Below the pieces are notes generated by a model, which was given only the letters and a program-made list of their open reading frames with translations, had not been told where the DNA came from and ran no database searches. The position numbers and the translations under genes were made by a program. Below are positions 1-8,990 of a stretch of 64,000 nucleotides of DNA, one piece after another. The DNA is from Shewanella nanhaiensis (lineage in GTDB: Bacteria; Pseudomonadota; Gammaproteobacteria; Enterobacterales; Shewanellaceae), in NCBI RefSeq assembly GCF_019457885.1, contig NZ_JAHZST010000003.1, forward strand, positions 310,001 to 374,000, given 5' to 3'. Position 1 is the first letter of the stretch; each line of letters starts with the position of its first letter.

Positions 1-285
1 GGTAAACATATCGGCTTCTCATTTATCGATGAGATAGGTAACAAGATCATCGTAAAAGACTCAGTGATAGGGCAGTCTGCATTTGCACAACCTGGCCCTA
101 ACGAGACAGGAGTACTCACTGCGCTTGGCTATGATCAAAACGGTCGTCAAGTTGCCCTACTTCTCTATCTCGACGGCACTCTGAACACTGGTAACTTTTA
201 CGCACTCGACTCCTATGTTCCTGCAACCGCCAATAATCGAGATGTGGAGCTGCCAGGCACCCCCTACCAAGTTCAGCTCTATTAA
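1..285 (+). CDS. C-terminal fragment of an unrecognised protein (5' end outside window)
   Basis: The reading frame is open from base 1 to a TAA at 283-285 and encodes about 94 residues, so this is the end of a gene that starts before the window. An internal ATG at base 64 has no ribosome binding site and the frame is open upstream of it, so it is not the start. The visible part is rich in Gly, Asn, Thr and Leu with alternating hydrophobic residues, which suggests beta structure. I do not recognise the family and give no function. Confidence 0.6.
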   Translation, partial: GKHIGFSFIDEIGNKIIVKDSVIGQSAFAQPGPNETGVLTALGYDQNGRQVALLLYLDGTLNTGNFYALDSYVPATANNRDVELPGTPYQVQLY

Positions 286-431
286 CTCACAGCAAAGCCA
301 GATGAGAGTCAAGGTAGAGAGCGCAGAGCAACCTATGAGTGCCCCTTTATTCTCTATACCTTAATCCGTATGATTTAAAAGGATATAAATTAGAAGCTTA
401 ATAGCATCTCCAGCCCATACAAGGACCAAAA

Positions 432-1346
432 ATGAAATGGATATCAGCTAAACAATGCCTACTCGCCATCGCTTTCACAGTCAGTTCACTCCCTATTGTA
501 GGCTGTAGCAGTACAGTTGAAGAGACCTCCAGTTCCACTGAGATGAACAGCCTAGTGCCCCTGAATTTTTTACCGGCTCTGGCAGGTGAGTATTTCAAAC
601 TAGGATCTGAATCTGTAGGCCGTCCATTCCATATCTATGTTCGACTTCCCGAGGGCTATGATGAGAATAAAAGTAAACAATATCCAGTAGTCTACCTATT
701 GGATGGTGACTCTCTGTTTCCCATCTTAGCGACCAATCATCTCTTTCTTCAATATGACGATAAACTACCGGAAGCTATCATAGTCGGTATCGCCTACGGC
801 TCATTTCATCCCAGCATCAATAAAAGAGGCTACGACTTTAGCGCTCCCGCTGCAGATGCAAAACCTAACCAAGGTGGTGCCCCCAAGTTTCAGCAGTTTC
901 TAGAAACAGAGCTAATACCAGATATCGAAAACCGCTATAGAGCCGATCCCAATAAGCGAGTACTCTTTGGTCAAAGTCGAGGGGGTTATATGGTTTTATA
1001 TAGCGCTTTCACTAAGCCAGATCTTTTTTGGGGACATATCGCCAGCAACCCTTCAATAAAACCTGGCCGCGAGCGCTTCTTCTCGACGCCTAATTCAGCA
1101 AACAGGGATGATTTATCCCTTATTCTCACCTCAGGCTCACATGATCGCGGTTACTCCAGAGACAATGCTATGGATTGGGATAAATATTGGAAAAATCGTC
1201 ACGATGCGCCTTGGGATATAAAGGTATTTACTATCGATGGTGGGACCCATGCGGCCAACAGCACAGATAGCTATCGACTGGGGCTTAATTGGTTGTTTCA
1301 AAGAGAGGATACAGAGACAGGTTCGCCTATTACTGAATCGAACTAA
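432..1346 (+). CDS. Putative esterase lipoprotein (alpha/beta hydrolase, esterase D/PF00756-like)
   Basis: This 304-residue protein starts with a lipoprotein signal whose lipobox reads LPIVGC around residue 25, so it is probably tethered to a membrane on the outer side. AAGGA lies just before the ATG. The nucleophile elbow GQSRGGY is seen in the middle of the protein, and a late DGGTHAA segment supplies the likely catalytic His. The layout, with VVYLLDGD near residue 90, fits the PF00756 esterase family that includes ferric-siderophore esterases and S-formylglutathione hydrolase. The substrate cannot be read from the sequence and no siderophore gene is nearby. It stands alone, about 110 bases before the next gene. 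Confidence 0.75.
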   Translation: MKWISAKQCLLAIAFTVSSLPIVGCSSTVEETSSSTEMNSLVPLNFLPALAGEYFKLGSESVGRPFHIYVRLPEGYDENKSKQYPVVYLLDGDSLFPILATNHLFLQYDDKLPEAIIVGIAYGSFHPSINKRGYDFSAPAADAKPNQGGAPKFQQFLETELIPDIENRYRADPNKRVLFGQSRGGYMVLYSAFTKPDLFWGHIASNPSIKPGRERFFSTPNSANRDDLSLILTSGSHDRGYSRDNAMDWDKYWKNRHDAPWDIKVFTIDGGTHAANSTDSYRLGLNWLFQREDTETGSPITESN

Positions 1347-1456
1347 AATCAGTACTAAATAGCTTTACTCTTCATCGAATAGACCTTCGAAATAGCTCTT
1401 CAAGTTAGAGGGTCTTATCAATTCAACAAAGATAATCAAAGAGCGGGAGCCCAGAT

Positions 1457-1900
1457 ATGACTCGACAATTAACTATGATATTTACCTTTCTGATTGCCAG
1501 TCTCGGTGTACTAATAAGCAGTGAGACAGTCAATGCCGATGACACTAAAAAAGTCATCACAGAAAACAGTGCGCAAGTGAAAGGCACTCAAGCGACGAAT
1601 GGCCAAGTAAAGCTAATCGCGGGTCAGGAAAGAGCATGGCAAGCATCACAAGCACAATGGCTTAGCTTAGATGCTTTTTGGCAATACTGGGCAGATAGTC
1701 GCGGTGGTATCACCTGGGGAAGCAGTAGAGACTACCCGCCCTATGAGCAAGTCAAAGAGCAAGATACACTGCTAATCCAGCTAGATAACGGCACTTGTAT
1801 GATGGAGTTCTGGCACTCTCGCTGGCGACGTGCAAACGATGTTAGACGCTGGGACGATGCCTTTAATCACTACTCAGCCTGCCCCTATGTATTTGACTAA
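1457..1900 (+). CDS. Small secreted protein of unknown function
   Basis: A 147-residue protein with a clear GGGAG site seven bases before the ATG. Residues 1-27 form a typical Sec signal peptide ending at VNADD, so the mature protein is probably periplasmic. The mature part is rich in Trp (a WQASQAQW stretch, WQYWADSRGGITWG, EFWHSRWRR) and has two Cys near its C-terminus (NGTCMMEF and YSACPYVF) that could form a disulfide. I do not recognise the family. It follows the esterase in the same direction after 110 bases and may be co-transcribed. Confidence 0.6.
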   Translation: MTRQLTMIFTFLIASLGVLISSETVNADDTKKVITENSAQVKGTQATNGQVKLIAGQERAWQASQAQWLSLDAFWQYWADSRGGITWGSSRDYPPYEQVKEQDTLLIQLDNGTCMMEFWHSRWRRANDVRRWDDAFNHYSACPYVFD

Positions 1901-1932
1901 ATACTCGCCTTAACTTCATGCAGGACTAAAGT

Positions 1933-1958
1933 AAAAAAAGCCCATAGACAGTGGGCTT
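1933..1958. terminator. Weak hairpin after the secreted-protein gene
   Basis: AAGCCCA at 1938-1944 pairs with TGGGCTT at 1952-1958. A-rich sequence lies on the 5' side only, so it would work better for minus-strand transcripts. No minus-strand gene ends here, so termination is uncertain. Confidence 0.35.
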
Positions 1959-2080
1959 GGTTCGAGCCATAACTCTAAAACTCTACAATCATTAGCTCTC
2001 TCTCCATAAGAGAAATAAGCGAAATATTTCATTAACTCTCCATTTCTCAGTTATTTAGGTATATAGTCTTAATAAATAAA

Positions 2081-2109
2081 CAGGTTATCTTTCTGATAAC
2101 CTGACTTTT
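2081..2109 (+). terminator. Hairpin with short T-run, candidate terminator
   Basis: CAGGTTATC (2081-2089) pairs perfectly with GATAACCTG (2095-2103) around a five-base loop and is followed by ACTTTTC. It lies in the 293-base gap between the small secreted protein and the diguanylate cyclase. Confidence 0.45.
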
Positions 2110-2193
2110 CAATCATCACTTTGTCTGAAAGACCTATAATTAATTAGTGCAGCTAACAGTATTACGGATATAAAAATTGGCGATATAAATACA

Positions 2194-3363
2194 ATGAAAA
2201 GAAAGCTATTTTTATTACTATCTTCACCGGTTAATGACTTCGAAAATCGAGTCTACACGGCAAGAATAGCTCGTTACTTTAGCCAAAGTATTAGAAACTC
2301 ATCGCTACTGCTCATGGCTTCATTAGTCCTCTCCTTCTATCAGTTTTACCTAGATTCCTCCTTAATTTTATTAGCAATTTGGCAGAGCATATTTGCTGTG
2401 ACTATTATTGCCGTTTACCTGATAGACAAAAACGGAAACGCACTCGTTGCTCAAAATGCTGATTACCCCAATCTCAGAAAGAAACTCACCCAACGCTTTT
2501 TTTTCGGTCTATTGATTGCGTTGTTATTCGGTATTAGCCCTTTCATATTATTGGGTAATGTTCCCCTAGATCATGTACAGCTTTACTATATTTTTTTAAT
2601 CTGTTTATTCGCAATCATTCTAATAAGCAATATTAGCTTTCCAGAATACTATATCGCCTATGGCATACTTATCCTTCCCCCTATCCTGCTTCATGCTCTC
2701 ACACGCTTCGATGACCATAGCCAAGGAGTCATCGCTTTCTCATCCTTTTTCCTATTGATAGGCGTTCTACTGATGAGCCGTAAATCGATTGAGATGTCTA
2801 AGAGTGCGCTCAATGAAGTCGTCTACAGCATCACCTTAAAAGATCAGATGCTTGAGATGATGGAGATGCAAGAACTGATCGAGCATCAAGCCCATCATGA
2901 TGAGCTAACCGGATTAGCAAACCGACGTAAATTTGAAGAGGAAGCCGTTAAGATAGAAAATCGAGCCAAAAATTTTGGTGGCATTTTTGGGCTTATCTAT
3001 GTGGATCTAGACAAGTTCAAACCCATCAATGACACCTACGGCCATCAATATGGAGACTGGGTACTTCAAGAGATCGCGAAACGGATCACCAGCTGCACAC
3101 GGGAAACCGATCTTGTGTGCCGCATGGGAGGTGATGAATTTTGTGTACTAATACAAAACGTCACAGATAAAGCCGAGCTAGAACATCTTTCAGGCTTATT
3201 AAAAAACCGGATAAAGATGCCATTTGCCATAGATGGTATCGATTTCAAACTGGGTGCCAGCATGGGGGCGGCTATCTACCCTGCTGATGGTAAGAGTGTA
3301 GACTCCTTAGTATCCAGTGCAGACCATAAGATGTATGCAGAGAAAAAAGCCACGCAAGGCTAA
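2194..3363 (+). CDS. Membrane diguanylate cyclase (GGDEF domain)
   Basis: Makes the second messenger cyclic di-GMP from two GTP. In this 389-residue protein residues about 35-200 hold several hydrophobic helices (likely six membrane spans), followed by a short helical linker and a C-terminal GGDEF domain. The active-site motif GGDEF is intact at residues 312-316 and is preceded by RETD at 303-306, the RxxD product-inhibition site at the usual five-residue spacing, so the enzyme should be active and feedback-inhibited. There is no PAS or EAL domain. The signal sensed by the membrane part is unknown. No strong Shine-Dalgarno precedes the ATG. It is monocistronic in appearance. Confidence 0.9.
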   Translation: MKRKLFLLLSSPVNDFENRVYTARIARYFSQSIRNSSLLLMASLVLSFYQFYLDSSLILLAIWQSIFAVTIIAVYLIDKNGNALVAQNADYPNLRKKLTQRFFFGLLIALLFGISPFILLGNVPLDHVQLYYIFLICLFAIILISNISFPEYYIAYGILILPPILLHALTRFDDHSQGVIAFSSFFLLIGVLLMSRKSIEMSKSALNEVVYSITLKDQMLEMMEMQELIEHQAHHDELTGLANRRKFEEEAVKIENRAKNFGGIFGLIYVDLDKFKPINDTYGHQYGDWVLQEIAKRITSCTRETDLVCRMGGDEFCVLIQNVTDKAELEHLSGLLKNRIKMPFAIDGIDFKLGASMGAAIYPADGKSVDSLVSSADHKMYAEKKATQG

Positions 3364-3590
3364 TAGGCTTAAAGAGAGCTACTTTATTTCTTTAGAACAC
3401 TCACCTACAGCGCAAAAAAACCAGCTTATTTAACCACCAACTAGACACCAACAAGCATTAACCACCAAAAATAAAACCAAAGGCAAACACCACCACTTTA
3501 ATCCTGTTGAAGTTCAGCTAAATCTACTGTAGCTTGATAAATGTTCGTATATAAGTAAGTAGTAATAAATCGTGTATGAGGTACTGGCTT

Positions 3591-5501
3591 ATGGGGCAAC
3601 AACAAGTTAATCAACAAAGCTCACCAGATACAATCCGTATGTTTATGAAGTCTCTAATCAAAGACGTACACGCCTTAGAAGAGATGCTTAAAAAGGAGAT
3701 GTTTGAAAAGGATATTAGCCGAATAGGAGCTGAGCAGGAGTTTTTTTTAGTCGATGAACATATGGATCCCGCTCCATTAGCAATGAAACTATTGGAAAGC
3801 ATGAATGACCCCTGTTTTACCAATGAACTCGCCTTATTTAACCTCGAAGCAAACTTAGATCCCCACGAATTTACCAAAGACGCCATCTCAAAGACAGAAA
3901 AACAGCTTCAAGATTTATATAAGAAGCTACTTAAGCATATTGCCGCTGAAAATGGCGAAGTCATTACCACGGGGATTTTACCCACCATACGCTACCGTGA
4001 TTTAACCTTAGATAATCTTACTCCTCAGCCTAGGTACTTCGCCCTAAATGATACTTTAGGTCAGCAACGTGGCGAAGATTGTAAACTGTATATCCGCGGT
4101 CAGGATGAGTTATCTTTTAGTCATGACAATGTATTGATAGAGGCCTGTAATACTAGCTTTCAAGTTCATTTTCAGGTATCCCAGCAGGACTTTGCTCACT
4201 ACTACAATATCTCCCAAGCAATAACAGCTCCTCTATTGGCTATTGCCGCTAATAGCCCACTATTATTGGGGAAACGCTTATGGCACGAGACACGTATAGC
4301 ACTCTTTCAGCAAGCGATAGACACTCGTCAATCTAATTTAAATTTACGAGAATCTGAACCTAGAGTTTGGTTTGGTAGCCAATGGGTAAAATCATCTGTT
4401 TTAGAGCTATTTCAAGAGGATATATCTAAGTTTAAAGTCTTAATATCTAACGATATCGAGACTGATTCAATGGCACAGCTTAAACAAGGTCAAACCCCAA
4501 AGTTAGATGCTTTATGTATGCACAATGGCACGGTTTATCGCTGGAATAGACCTTGCTATGGTGTACAGAACAATGTTCCACATTTACGCATTGAAAACAG
4601 AGTGTTACCTTCCGGCCCAACTATTGTTGATGCGATTGCCAATATGGCATTCTTTTTAGGCTTAATGAATGGCTATGGCTCAAGGCTTGATGATGTGACA
4701 AAAATCATGGATTTTAGTGCGGCCAAAAAGAACTTCGATAACGTATCTATGCGCTCTCTAAATACCGATATTGTTTGGTTTAATGGTGAAGTTATCCCAT
4801 GTGCCGAACTTATCGAACGCGAATTAATCCCTGTAGCTCGTGAAGGATTGGCTTTAGCCAATATTGATCAAACCGATATTGATAAGTATATGGGTATTAT
4901 TGAGCAGCGAGTCGCTAAACGCACGAATGGCAGCATATGGATGCTACGTAACTTCGAGAAGATCCATGAAAATGGCTATAACCATAAAATAAGCAGTAAG
5001 TTACTAGTGCAAGTAATGCATAACCGACAAGCTACAGGTAAACCATTACACCTATGGGATGATGTCACACAAGATGAGATGTCAGCACTAAAAGAGACCT
5101 ATAAATCTGTAGAGCAGGTGATGTCGACTAATATTTTCTCAGTGAGAGGAGACGACCTCATCGACTTAGCCGCTAAAATTATGCATTGGAATAACGTCAG
5201 ACACCTACCCGTCGAGTCTGACTCTGGTGAACTGATAGGGGTGCTATCTTACCGACAGATACTAGATATTTACGGTCGATACGCCAGCGCTGGTGACGTT
5301 CATTTAGTCCCAGTTAAAGAGGTGATGAACGCAAAACCTATCACCATCACTCCACACGGCTCAATAGGCGAAGCTATTAAGTTGATGCGTGAGAATCTTA
5401 TTAGTGCCCTGCCAGTTGTTGATAATGGCCATTTAATGGGCATGATGACTGAAGCTGAACTGTTCAAAGAGTACAGTACTTTATTAGATGGCTTACATTA
5501 A
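3591..5501 (+). CDS. GCS2-like carboxylate-amine ligase with C-terminal CBS pair
   Basis: A 636-residue protein from this start. An ATG at 3576 gives five more residues, but GAGG at 3578-3581 sits nine bases before 3591, so I choose 3591. The first about 500 residues look like glutamate-cysteine ligase family 2 (YbdK-like): IGAEQEFF, NLEANLDPHEF, SFQVHFQVS, ANSPLLLGKR and LRIENRVLPSGP match the Mg-ATP and substrate motifs in order. The last about 125 residues are two CBS repeats (VEQVMSTN and VKEVMNAKP), which in other proteins bind adenine nucleotides and regulate the partner domain. The real substrate is unknown. It overlaps the next gene by 14 bases, pointing to translational coupling with a zinc hydrolase. 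Confidence 0.8.
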   Translation: MGQQQVNQQSSPDTIRMFMKSLIKDVHALEEMLKKEMFEKDISRIGAEQEFFLVDEHMDPAPLAMKLLESMNDPCFTNELALFNLEANLDPHEFTKDAISKTEKQLQDLYKKLLKHIAAENGEVITTGILPTIRYRDLTLDNLTPQPRYFALNDTLGQQRGEDCKLYIRGQDELSFSHDNVLIEACNTSFQVHFQVSQQDFAHYYNISQAITAPLLAIAANSPLLLGKRLWHETRIALFQQAIDTRQSNLNLRESEPRVWFGSQWVKSSVLELFQEDISKFKVLISNDIETDSMAQLKQGQTPKLDALCMHNGTVYRWNRPCYGVQNNVPHLRIENRVLPSGPTIVDAIANMAFFLGLMNGYGSRLDDVTKIMDFSAAKKNFDNVSMRSLNTDIVWFNGEVIPCAELIERELIPVAREGLALANIDQTDIDKYMGIIEQRVAKRTNGSIWMLRNFEKIHENGYNHKISSKLLVQVMHNRQATGKPLHLWDDVTQDEMSALKETYKSVEQVMSTNIFSVRGDDLIDLAAKIMHWNNVRHLPVESDSGELIGVLSYRQILDIYGRYASAGDVHLVPVKEVMNAKPITITPHGSIGEAIKLMRENLISALPVVDNGHLMGMMTEAELFKEYSTLLDGLH

Positions 5502-6402
5502 TACTGTGAAGAAACTACCTTATATATATCAAGATATAACGGCAAAAAATTCCAATTCATTACTCGTGGTCACAGCCGCTGTTCACGGTAATGAAATGGT
5601 AGGCCTTAAGGCGATTGATACTTTAAGTGACATAGTGTCCAAGATACCTTTAAAGGGACGAATCGTCGTCATTCATGGGAATCCAGAAGCGACAGCTCAA
5701 GGAGTGCGTTATGTTGACCAAGATTTCAATCGCGCTTTTACCGCTACAAACCTTAACTCTGAACCTACAAATCACGAACTTGTCTCTGCACAGCATCTAA
5801 ACCAATTAATGTTGAATTTACTCGATGAGCAAGCTTCCAATACCACTAAACACCTACTCGATATTCACTCAATGTCATCAACTGGCACGCCGTTTATGTC
5901 ATTTGTTGCAGATAAACCACCACAGCTGATAATTGAACAAACTCCAATACCTGTGATTGAAGGGATCATCGATAGTTTAGAGGGGTGTTTAGCTAAATGG
6001 TTTGCTCCCCATTTTAGTAGCAGCCATATCGTTGAATGCGGCCAGCACCAAGAGCAATCTACTTTTAACTTTGGGTTTCATACCTTAATCTATCATCTAT
6101 ACCTATTTGATATGCTGGAAGATTGCGAACAAGTGCAGCAGGCCTTCGACTATCTATCTAGCCATACCTATCCCTACTCATACTTAAAAACCAACATCTG
6201 TTATCGTCAGGCGGTCAACAAAGATCAGATATTTGAGATGCAGCCAGGATTTGTTAATCTTCAGCAAGTTAACGCAGGTCAATTATTGGCTAAAATATCG
6301 GGCAAAAAAGTACTAGCGCCCTTTGATGGTCGAGTAATTTTGCCCTGTTACCAAAGGCAGTGTGAAGAGGGCTACTTTATAAGCCAAGATAGGCAACGAT
6401 AA
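5488..6402 (+). CDS. Succinylglutamate desuccinylase/aspartoacylase-like zinc hydrolase
   Basis: A 304-residue member of the AstE/AspA branch of M14-like zinc enzymes, which remove acyl groups from N-acyl amino acids. Zinc-ligand motif HGNE is at about residues 33-36, DQDFNRAF follows, and the third ligand region reads LLDIHSMSS. The C-terminal about 50 residues form a small barrel-like domain (VLAPFDGRVILP). Its start lies 14 bases inside the preceding GCS2-CBS gene, so the two are almost certainly one operon. It is too divergent in its C-terminal half to be called AstE with confidence, and the ast operon is 35 kb away. A role in hydrolysing the product of the upstream ligase is my inference. 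Confidence 0.75.
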   Translation: MAYINTVKKLPYIYQDITAKNSNSLLVVTAAVHGNEMVGLKAIDTLSDIVSKIPLKGRIVVIHGNPEATAQGVRYVDQDFNRAFTATNLNSEPTNHELVSAQHLNQLMLNLLDEQASNTTKHLLDIHSMSSTGTPFMSFVADKPPQLIIEQTPIPVIEGIIDSLEGCLAKWFAPHFSSSHIVECGQHQEQSTFNFGFHTLIYHLYLFDMLEDCEQVQQAFDYLSSHTYPYSYLKTNICYRQAVNKDQIFEMQPGFVNLQQVNAGQLLAKISGKKVLAPFDGRVILPCYQRQCEEGYFISQDRQR

Positions 6403-6424
6403 GGTACCAATCAGCCTAAATACT

Positions 6425-6456
6425 AAAAAAGGAGCGAACTTAAGTTCACTCCTTTT
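6425..6456. terminator. Bidirectional terminator between the hydrolase gene and dbpA
   Basis: AAAAGGAG pairs with CTCCTTTT (6427-6454), extended by GAAC/GTTC around a TTAA loop with one mismatch. A-run before and T-run after serve the two convergent genes. Confidence 0.8.
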
Positions 6457-6509
6457 ATCGTCTAGATAAGTCGTTTATCTGCATCCACTAGCGAGAATTG
6501 GAGACTAGC

Positions 6510-7919
6510 CTAGCGCATCTCCCAAGCACGGTAGCTGCGACCTTTAAGTTTGCCATTGGTGATCTTGTGTAGTGCACGTTTGGCGACTTTACGGTCGACT
6601 GCAACATATGAGCGGAAGTCGGTAATTTTGATCTTGCCAACTTCAGAGCCTTGAATGCCATCTTCACCGGTTAACGCACCTAAGATATCGCCAGGACGCA
6701 GCTTGTTCTTCTTGCCACCATCAATCTGCAGGGTCACCATTTTAGGTTGAGTTGGGAAGGTATCGAGTAAGCTCTCAGGCGGTAACACTTCACTGGTGAT
6801 CTCGCGATCCAGATACTCCTCTAACAGCTTAACCTTATAATCATCTTCATAATTATAGAAAGTATAAGCAGCCCCTTTACTACCAGCGCGACCAGTACGA
6901 CCGATACGGTGAATATGTACTTCGGTGTCATAGGCAAACTCATAGTTCACCACCATATCCAGCGCTTCAATATCCAAGCCTCGAGCTGCAACATCGGTCG
7001 CCACCATAATAGAGGCGCTCTTATTAGCAAACTGCATCAAGGTGATATCTCTATCCCTCTGCTCCAGATCTCCATGCAGAGCCACAACACTGAAACCGTC
7101 ATTGGTTAAGGTTGCCGCCACATCTTTGGTTTCACGCTTTGTATTACAGAAAACCACCGCGCTCTCAGGTCTGTGTTGCAGCAACAATAGACGTAGTGCC
7201 TTTTGGCGATCTTTGTTGCTTTCCAGCTCATAGAAGTGTTGGTCTATGGTATTACTATCGTGAGTCGAAGTGACTTTTACCATCACAGGCTCATACATGA
7301 TCTCTTCGGCGATCTTCTGGATCTGCTTAGGGAAAGTCGCACTAAATAGCAGCGTCTGACGCTCACGTGGCATCTCGGCCATGATGTAATCAAGATCTGG
7401 CAGGAAGCCCATCTCTAACATGCGGTCCGCTTCATCAAGCACTAAGGTATTCACATCTTCAAGGCTTAAACGCTCACGTGATAGGTGATCGATTATACGA
7501 CCAGGTGTTCCTACAATAATGTGAGCACCATGTTCAAGCGAGCCGATTTGCGGTCCCATAGGCACGCCACCACACAGGGTCAGCACCTTGATATTGTGGA
7601 TACCACGAGCCAAGGTACGGATCTCTTTTGCGACTTGATCAGCCAATTCTCGGGTAGGACACAGCACCAAAGACTGAATACGAAAACGCTTCACGTTTAG
7701 CTTGTGCAGCAGACCTAAACCGAAGGCGGCCGTTTTACCTGAGCCTGTCTTACCTTGGCCAATAACATCTTCACCGTTTAAAATTGCGGGTAAACTCTGG
7801 GCCTGGATCGGCGTCATCGAGTCATAACCCATAGTCTTTAGGTTATCGAGTAGTTCAGGTTTTAGCGTTAATGTCGAAAATGACATCTTACTGTCTGCAT
7901 TGGGGGTAACTTGGCTCAA
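6510..7919 (-). CDS. dbpA: ATP-dependent RNA helicase DbpA
   Basis: DEAD-box helicase that acts in assembly of the large ribosomal subunit by binding hairpin 92 of 23S rRNA. The 469 residues show the Q motif (TPIQAQSLPAIL), Walker A GQGKTGSGKT, VLDEADRML, SAT, the C-terminal helicase motifs ARGLDIE and HRIGRTGRAG, and the DbpA-type RNA-binding domain (GKIKITDFRSYVAV) at the end. That last domain separates DbpA from other DEAD-box proteins. The TTG at 7919 has AGGA seven bases upstream. The alignment with E. coli DbpA would begin at the ATG at 7886, so the first 11 residues may be dispensable. Monocistronic, ending at a shared terminator. Confidence 0.93.
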   Translation of the reverse strand: MSQVTPNADSKMSFSTLTLKPELLDNLKTMGYDSMTPIQAQSLPAILNGEDVIGQGKTGSGKTAAFGLGLLHKLNVKRFRIQSLVLCPTRELADQVAKEIRTLARGIHNIKVLTLCGGVPMGPQIGSLEHGAHIIVGTPGRIIDHLSRERLSLEDVNTLVLDEADRMLEMGFLPDLDYIMAEMPRERQTLLFSATFPKQIQKIAEEIMYEPVMVKVTSTHDSNTIDQHFYELESNKDRQKALRLLLLQHRPESAVVFCNTKRETKDVAATLTNDGFSVVALHGDLEQRDRDITLMQFANKSASIMVATDVAARGLDIEALDMVVNYEFAYDTEVHIHRIGRTGRAGSKGAAYTFYNYEDDYKVKLLEEYLDREITSEVLPPESLLDTFPTQPKMVTLQIDGGKKNKLRPGDILGALTGEDGIQGSEVGKIKITDFRSYVAVDRKVAKRALHKITNGKLKGRSYRAWEMR

Positions 7920-8120
7920 GGTCTATTCCTATTTTTATCACGACGAACATCGCCATGAAAGCGACACACCAGAAAAACCGGTATAACGCTGAAATCAATC
8001 GAATTTATCAAGCCGAGTACTATGTTGTGAAATGGACAGTATGGGGGCCCGATAATAATGGGCGTGATTATAGCAAGGATTGAATTGAGTTGCTTGCATT
8101 GGATAGCAAGTCATAAAGCA

Positions 8121-8151
8121 GTAGCAGGCTCTGTACTATCTAGCCTGCTAC
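8121..8151 (-). terminator. Hairpin after the DUF3313-like lipoprotein gene
   Basis: GTAGCAGGCT (8121-8130) and AGCCTGCTAC (8142-8151) form a perfect 10-bp stem with an 11-base loop just downstream of the minus-strand lipoprotein gene. The T-run is poor. Confidence 0.5.
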
Positions 8152-8168
8152 AGTGTTAACAAAGAGTG

Positions 8169-8852
8169 TTACTCCGCCATCTGCCCTCGTAGGGTTAGAC
8201 CGATCCGCTCAACCCACCAGTCCACAGCATCCTTAGCATCATCGGTGGAATCTATCATGGTGCTGAGATCTTTACTGCCAGATTTCCTGTCGATAACGGC
8301 AACGATAGACTCACCAGAGCTGGCATCGCTTATCATCATCTCTATGGTCGCACTGCCTACATTGGTATGCTCGCCTGTGACCACTTTTGCAATAGTTGAG
8401 ATCCCAAGACCGACAGGCAGCAAACTACTGGTCACCGCTAAAATTGGGTTCGGTGTTTCGATATTGGTTAACGCAACACTGATCCTTAACGTCTTATCTT
8501 TAGGCTCATCCACCAGCTTAAAACGAGATGAAGCTTTATGTTTTATCTTCTCCACTAGATACTCAGAAACCCCGACAATCTCCGCCTCTGACAAGTTGTC
8601 ATAGCGAGTTTTATCATCCAACACCAACCACACTTGATCCACCATCACACTATCGTACTGCTTAAGTATTTCATTCAGATCTTGGATACTTTTGATACCA
8701 GGCTTAGACCAGATAAGATCGCTTCCACCATCAGGTCCAGGTCTAAAATCATCGAAACTGTTAAACATCTGTGATTGGCGGTAATCATGAATAACACCGC
8801 AGCCTGTTAACATGAGCAGCATCATACTCACGGCAATTCGACAACACTTCAT
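8169..8852 (-). CDS. Lipoprotein of the DUF3313 type
   Basis: A 227-residue protein with a lipoprotein signal (lipobox LTGC near residue 18), so an acylated envelope protein. I choose the ATG at 8852 because a GGTGGGAT stretch sits just upstream; a GTG one codon earlier is possible. The body resembles DUF3313 proteins, with a middle TLRISVALTNIETPNP strand and a GSATIEMMISDASSGE segment. These proteins have no established function, and the fold resembles outer-membrane-associated lipoproteins. It is alone between dbpA and an MFS gene. Confidence 0.65.
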   Translation of the reverse strand: MKCCRIAVSMMLLMLTGCGVIHDYRQSQMFNSFDDFRPGPDGGSDLIWSKPGIKSIQDLNEILKQYDSVMVDQVWLVLDDKTRYDNLSEAEIVGVSEYLVEKIKHKASSRFKLVDEPKDKTLRISVALTNIETPNPILAVTSSLLPVGLGISTIAKVVTGEHTNVGSATIEMMISDASSGESIVAVIDRKSGSKDLSTMIDSTDDAKDAVDWWVERIGLTLRGQMAE

Positions 8853-8948
8853 CACTATCCCACCTTTAGTTTAAGTGCAGACAGTTTAACCCCGCAAAGC
8901 ACAACTGTATAGCAAAATGATTACCCAACTTAATTTAAGGCAAATATA

Positions 8949-8968
8949 AAACCCCGATTAACGAGGCT
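8949..8968 (-). terminator. Terminator of the MFS gene
   Basis: On the minus strand CCTCG-TTAAT-CGGGG (one G-T pair) is followed directly by TTTTATATTT, 20 bases after the stop codon. Confidence 0.55.
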
Positions 8969-8990
8969 TCAAAGCTCGATTCATTTCACT

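Noticed and set aside
5488..6402. Calling the zinc hydrolase astE
   Set aside because: It has the family motifs but is not next to ast genes and is coupled to a GCS2-like ligase, so the specific name is not justified.
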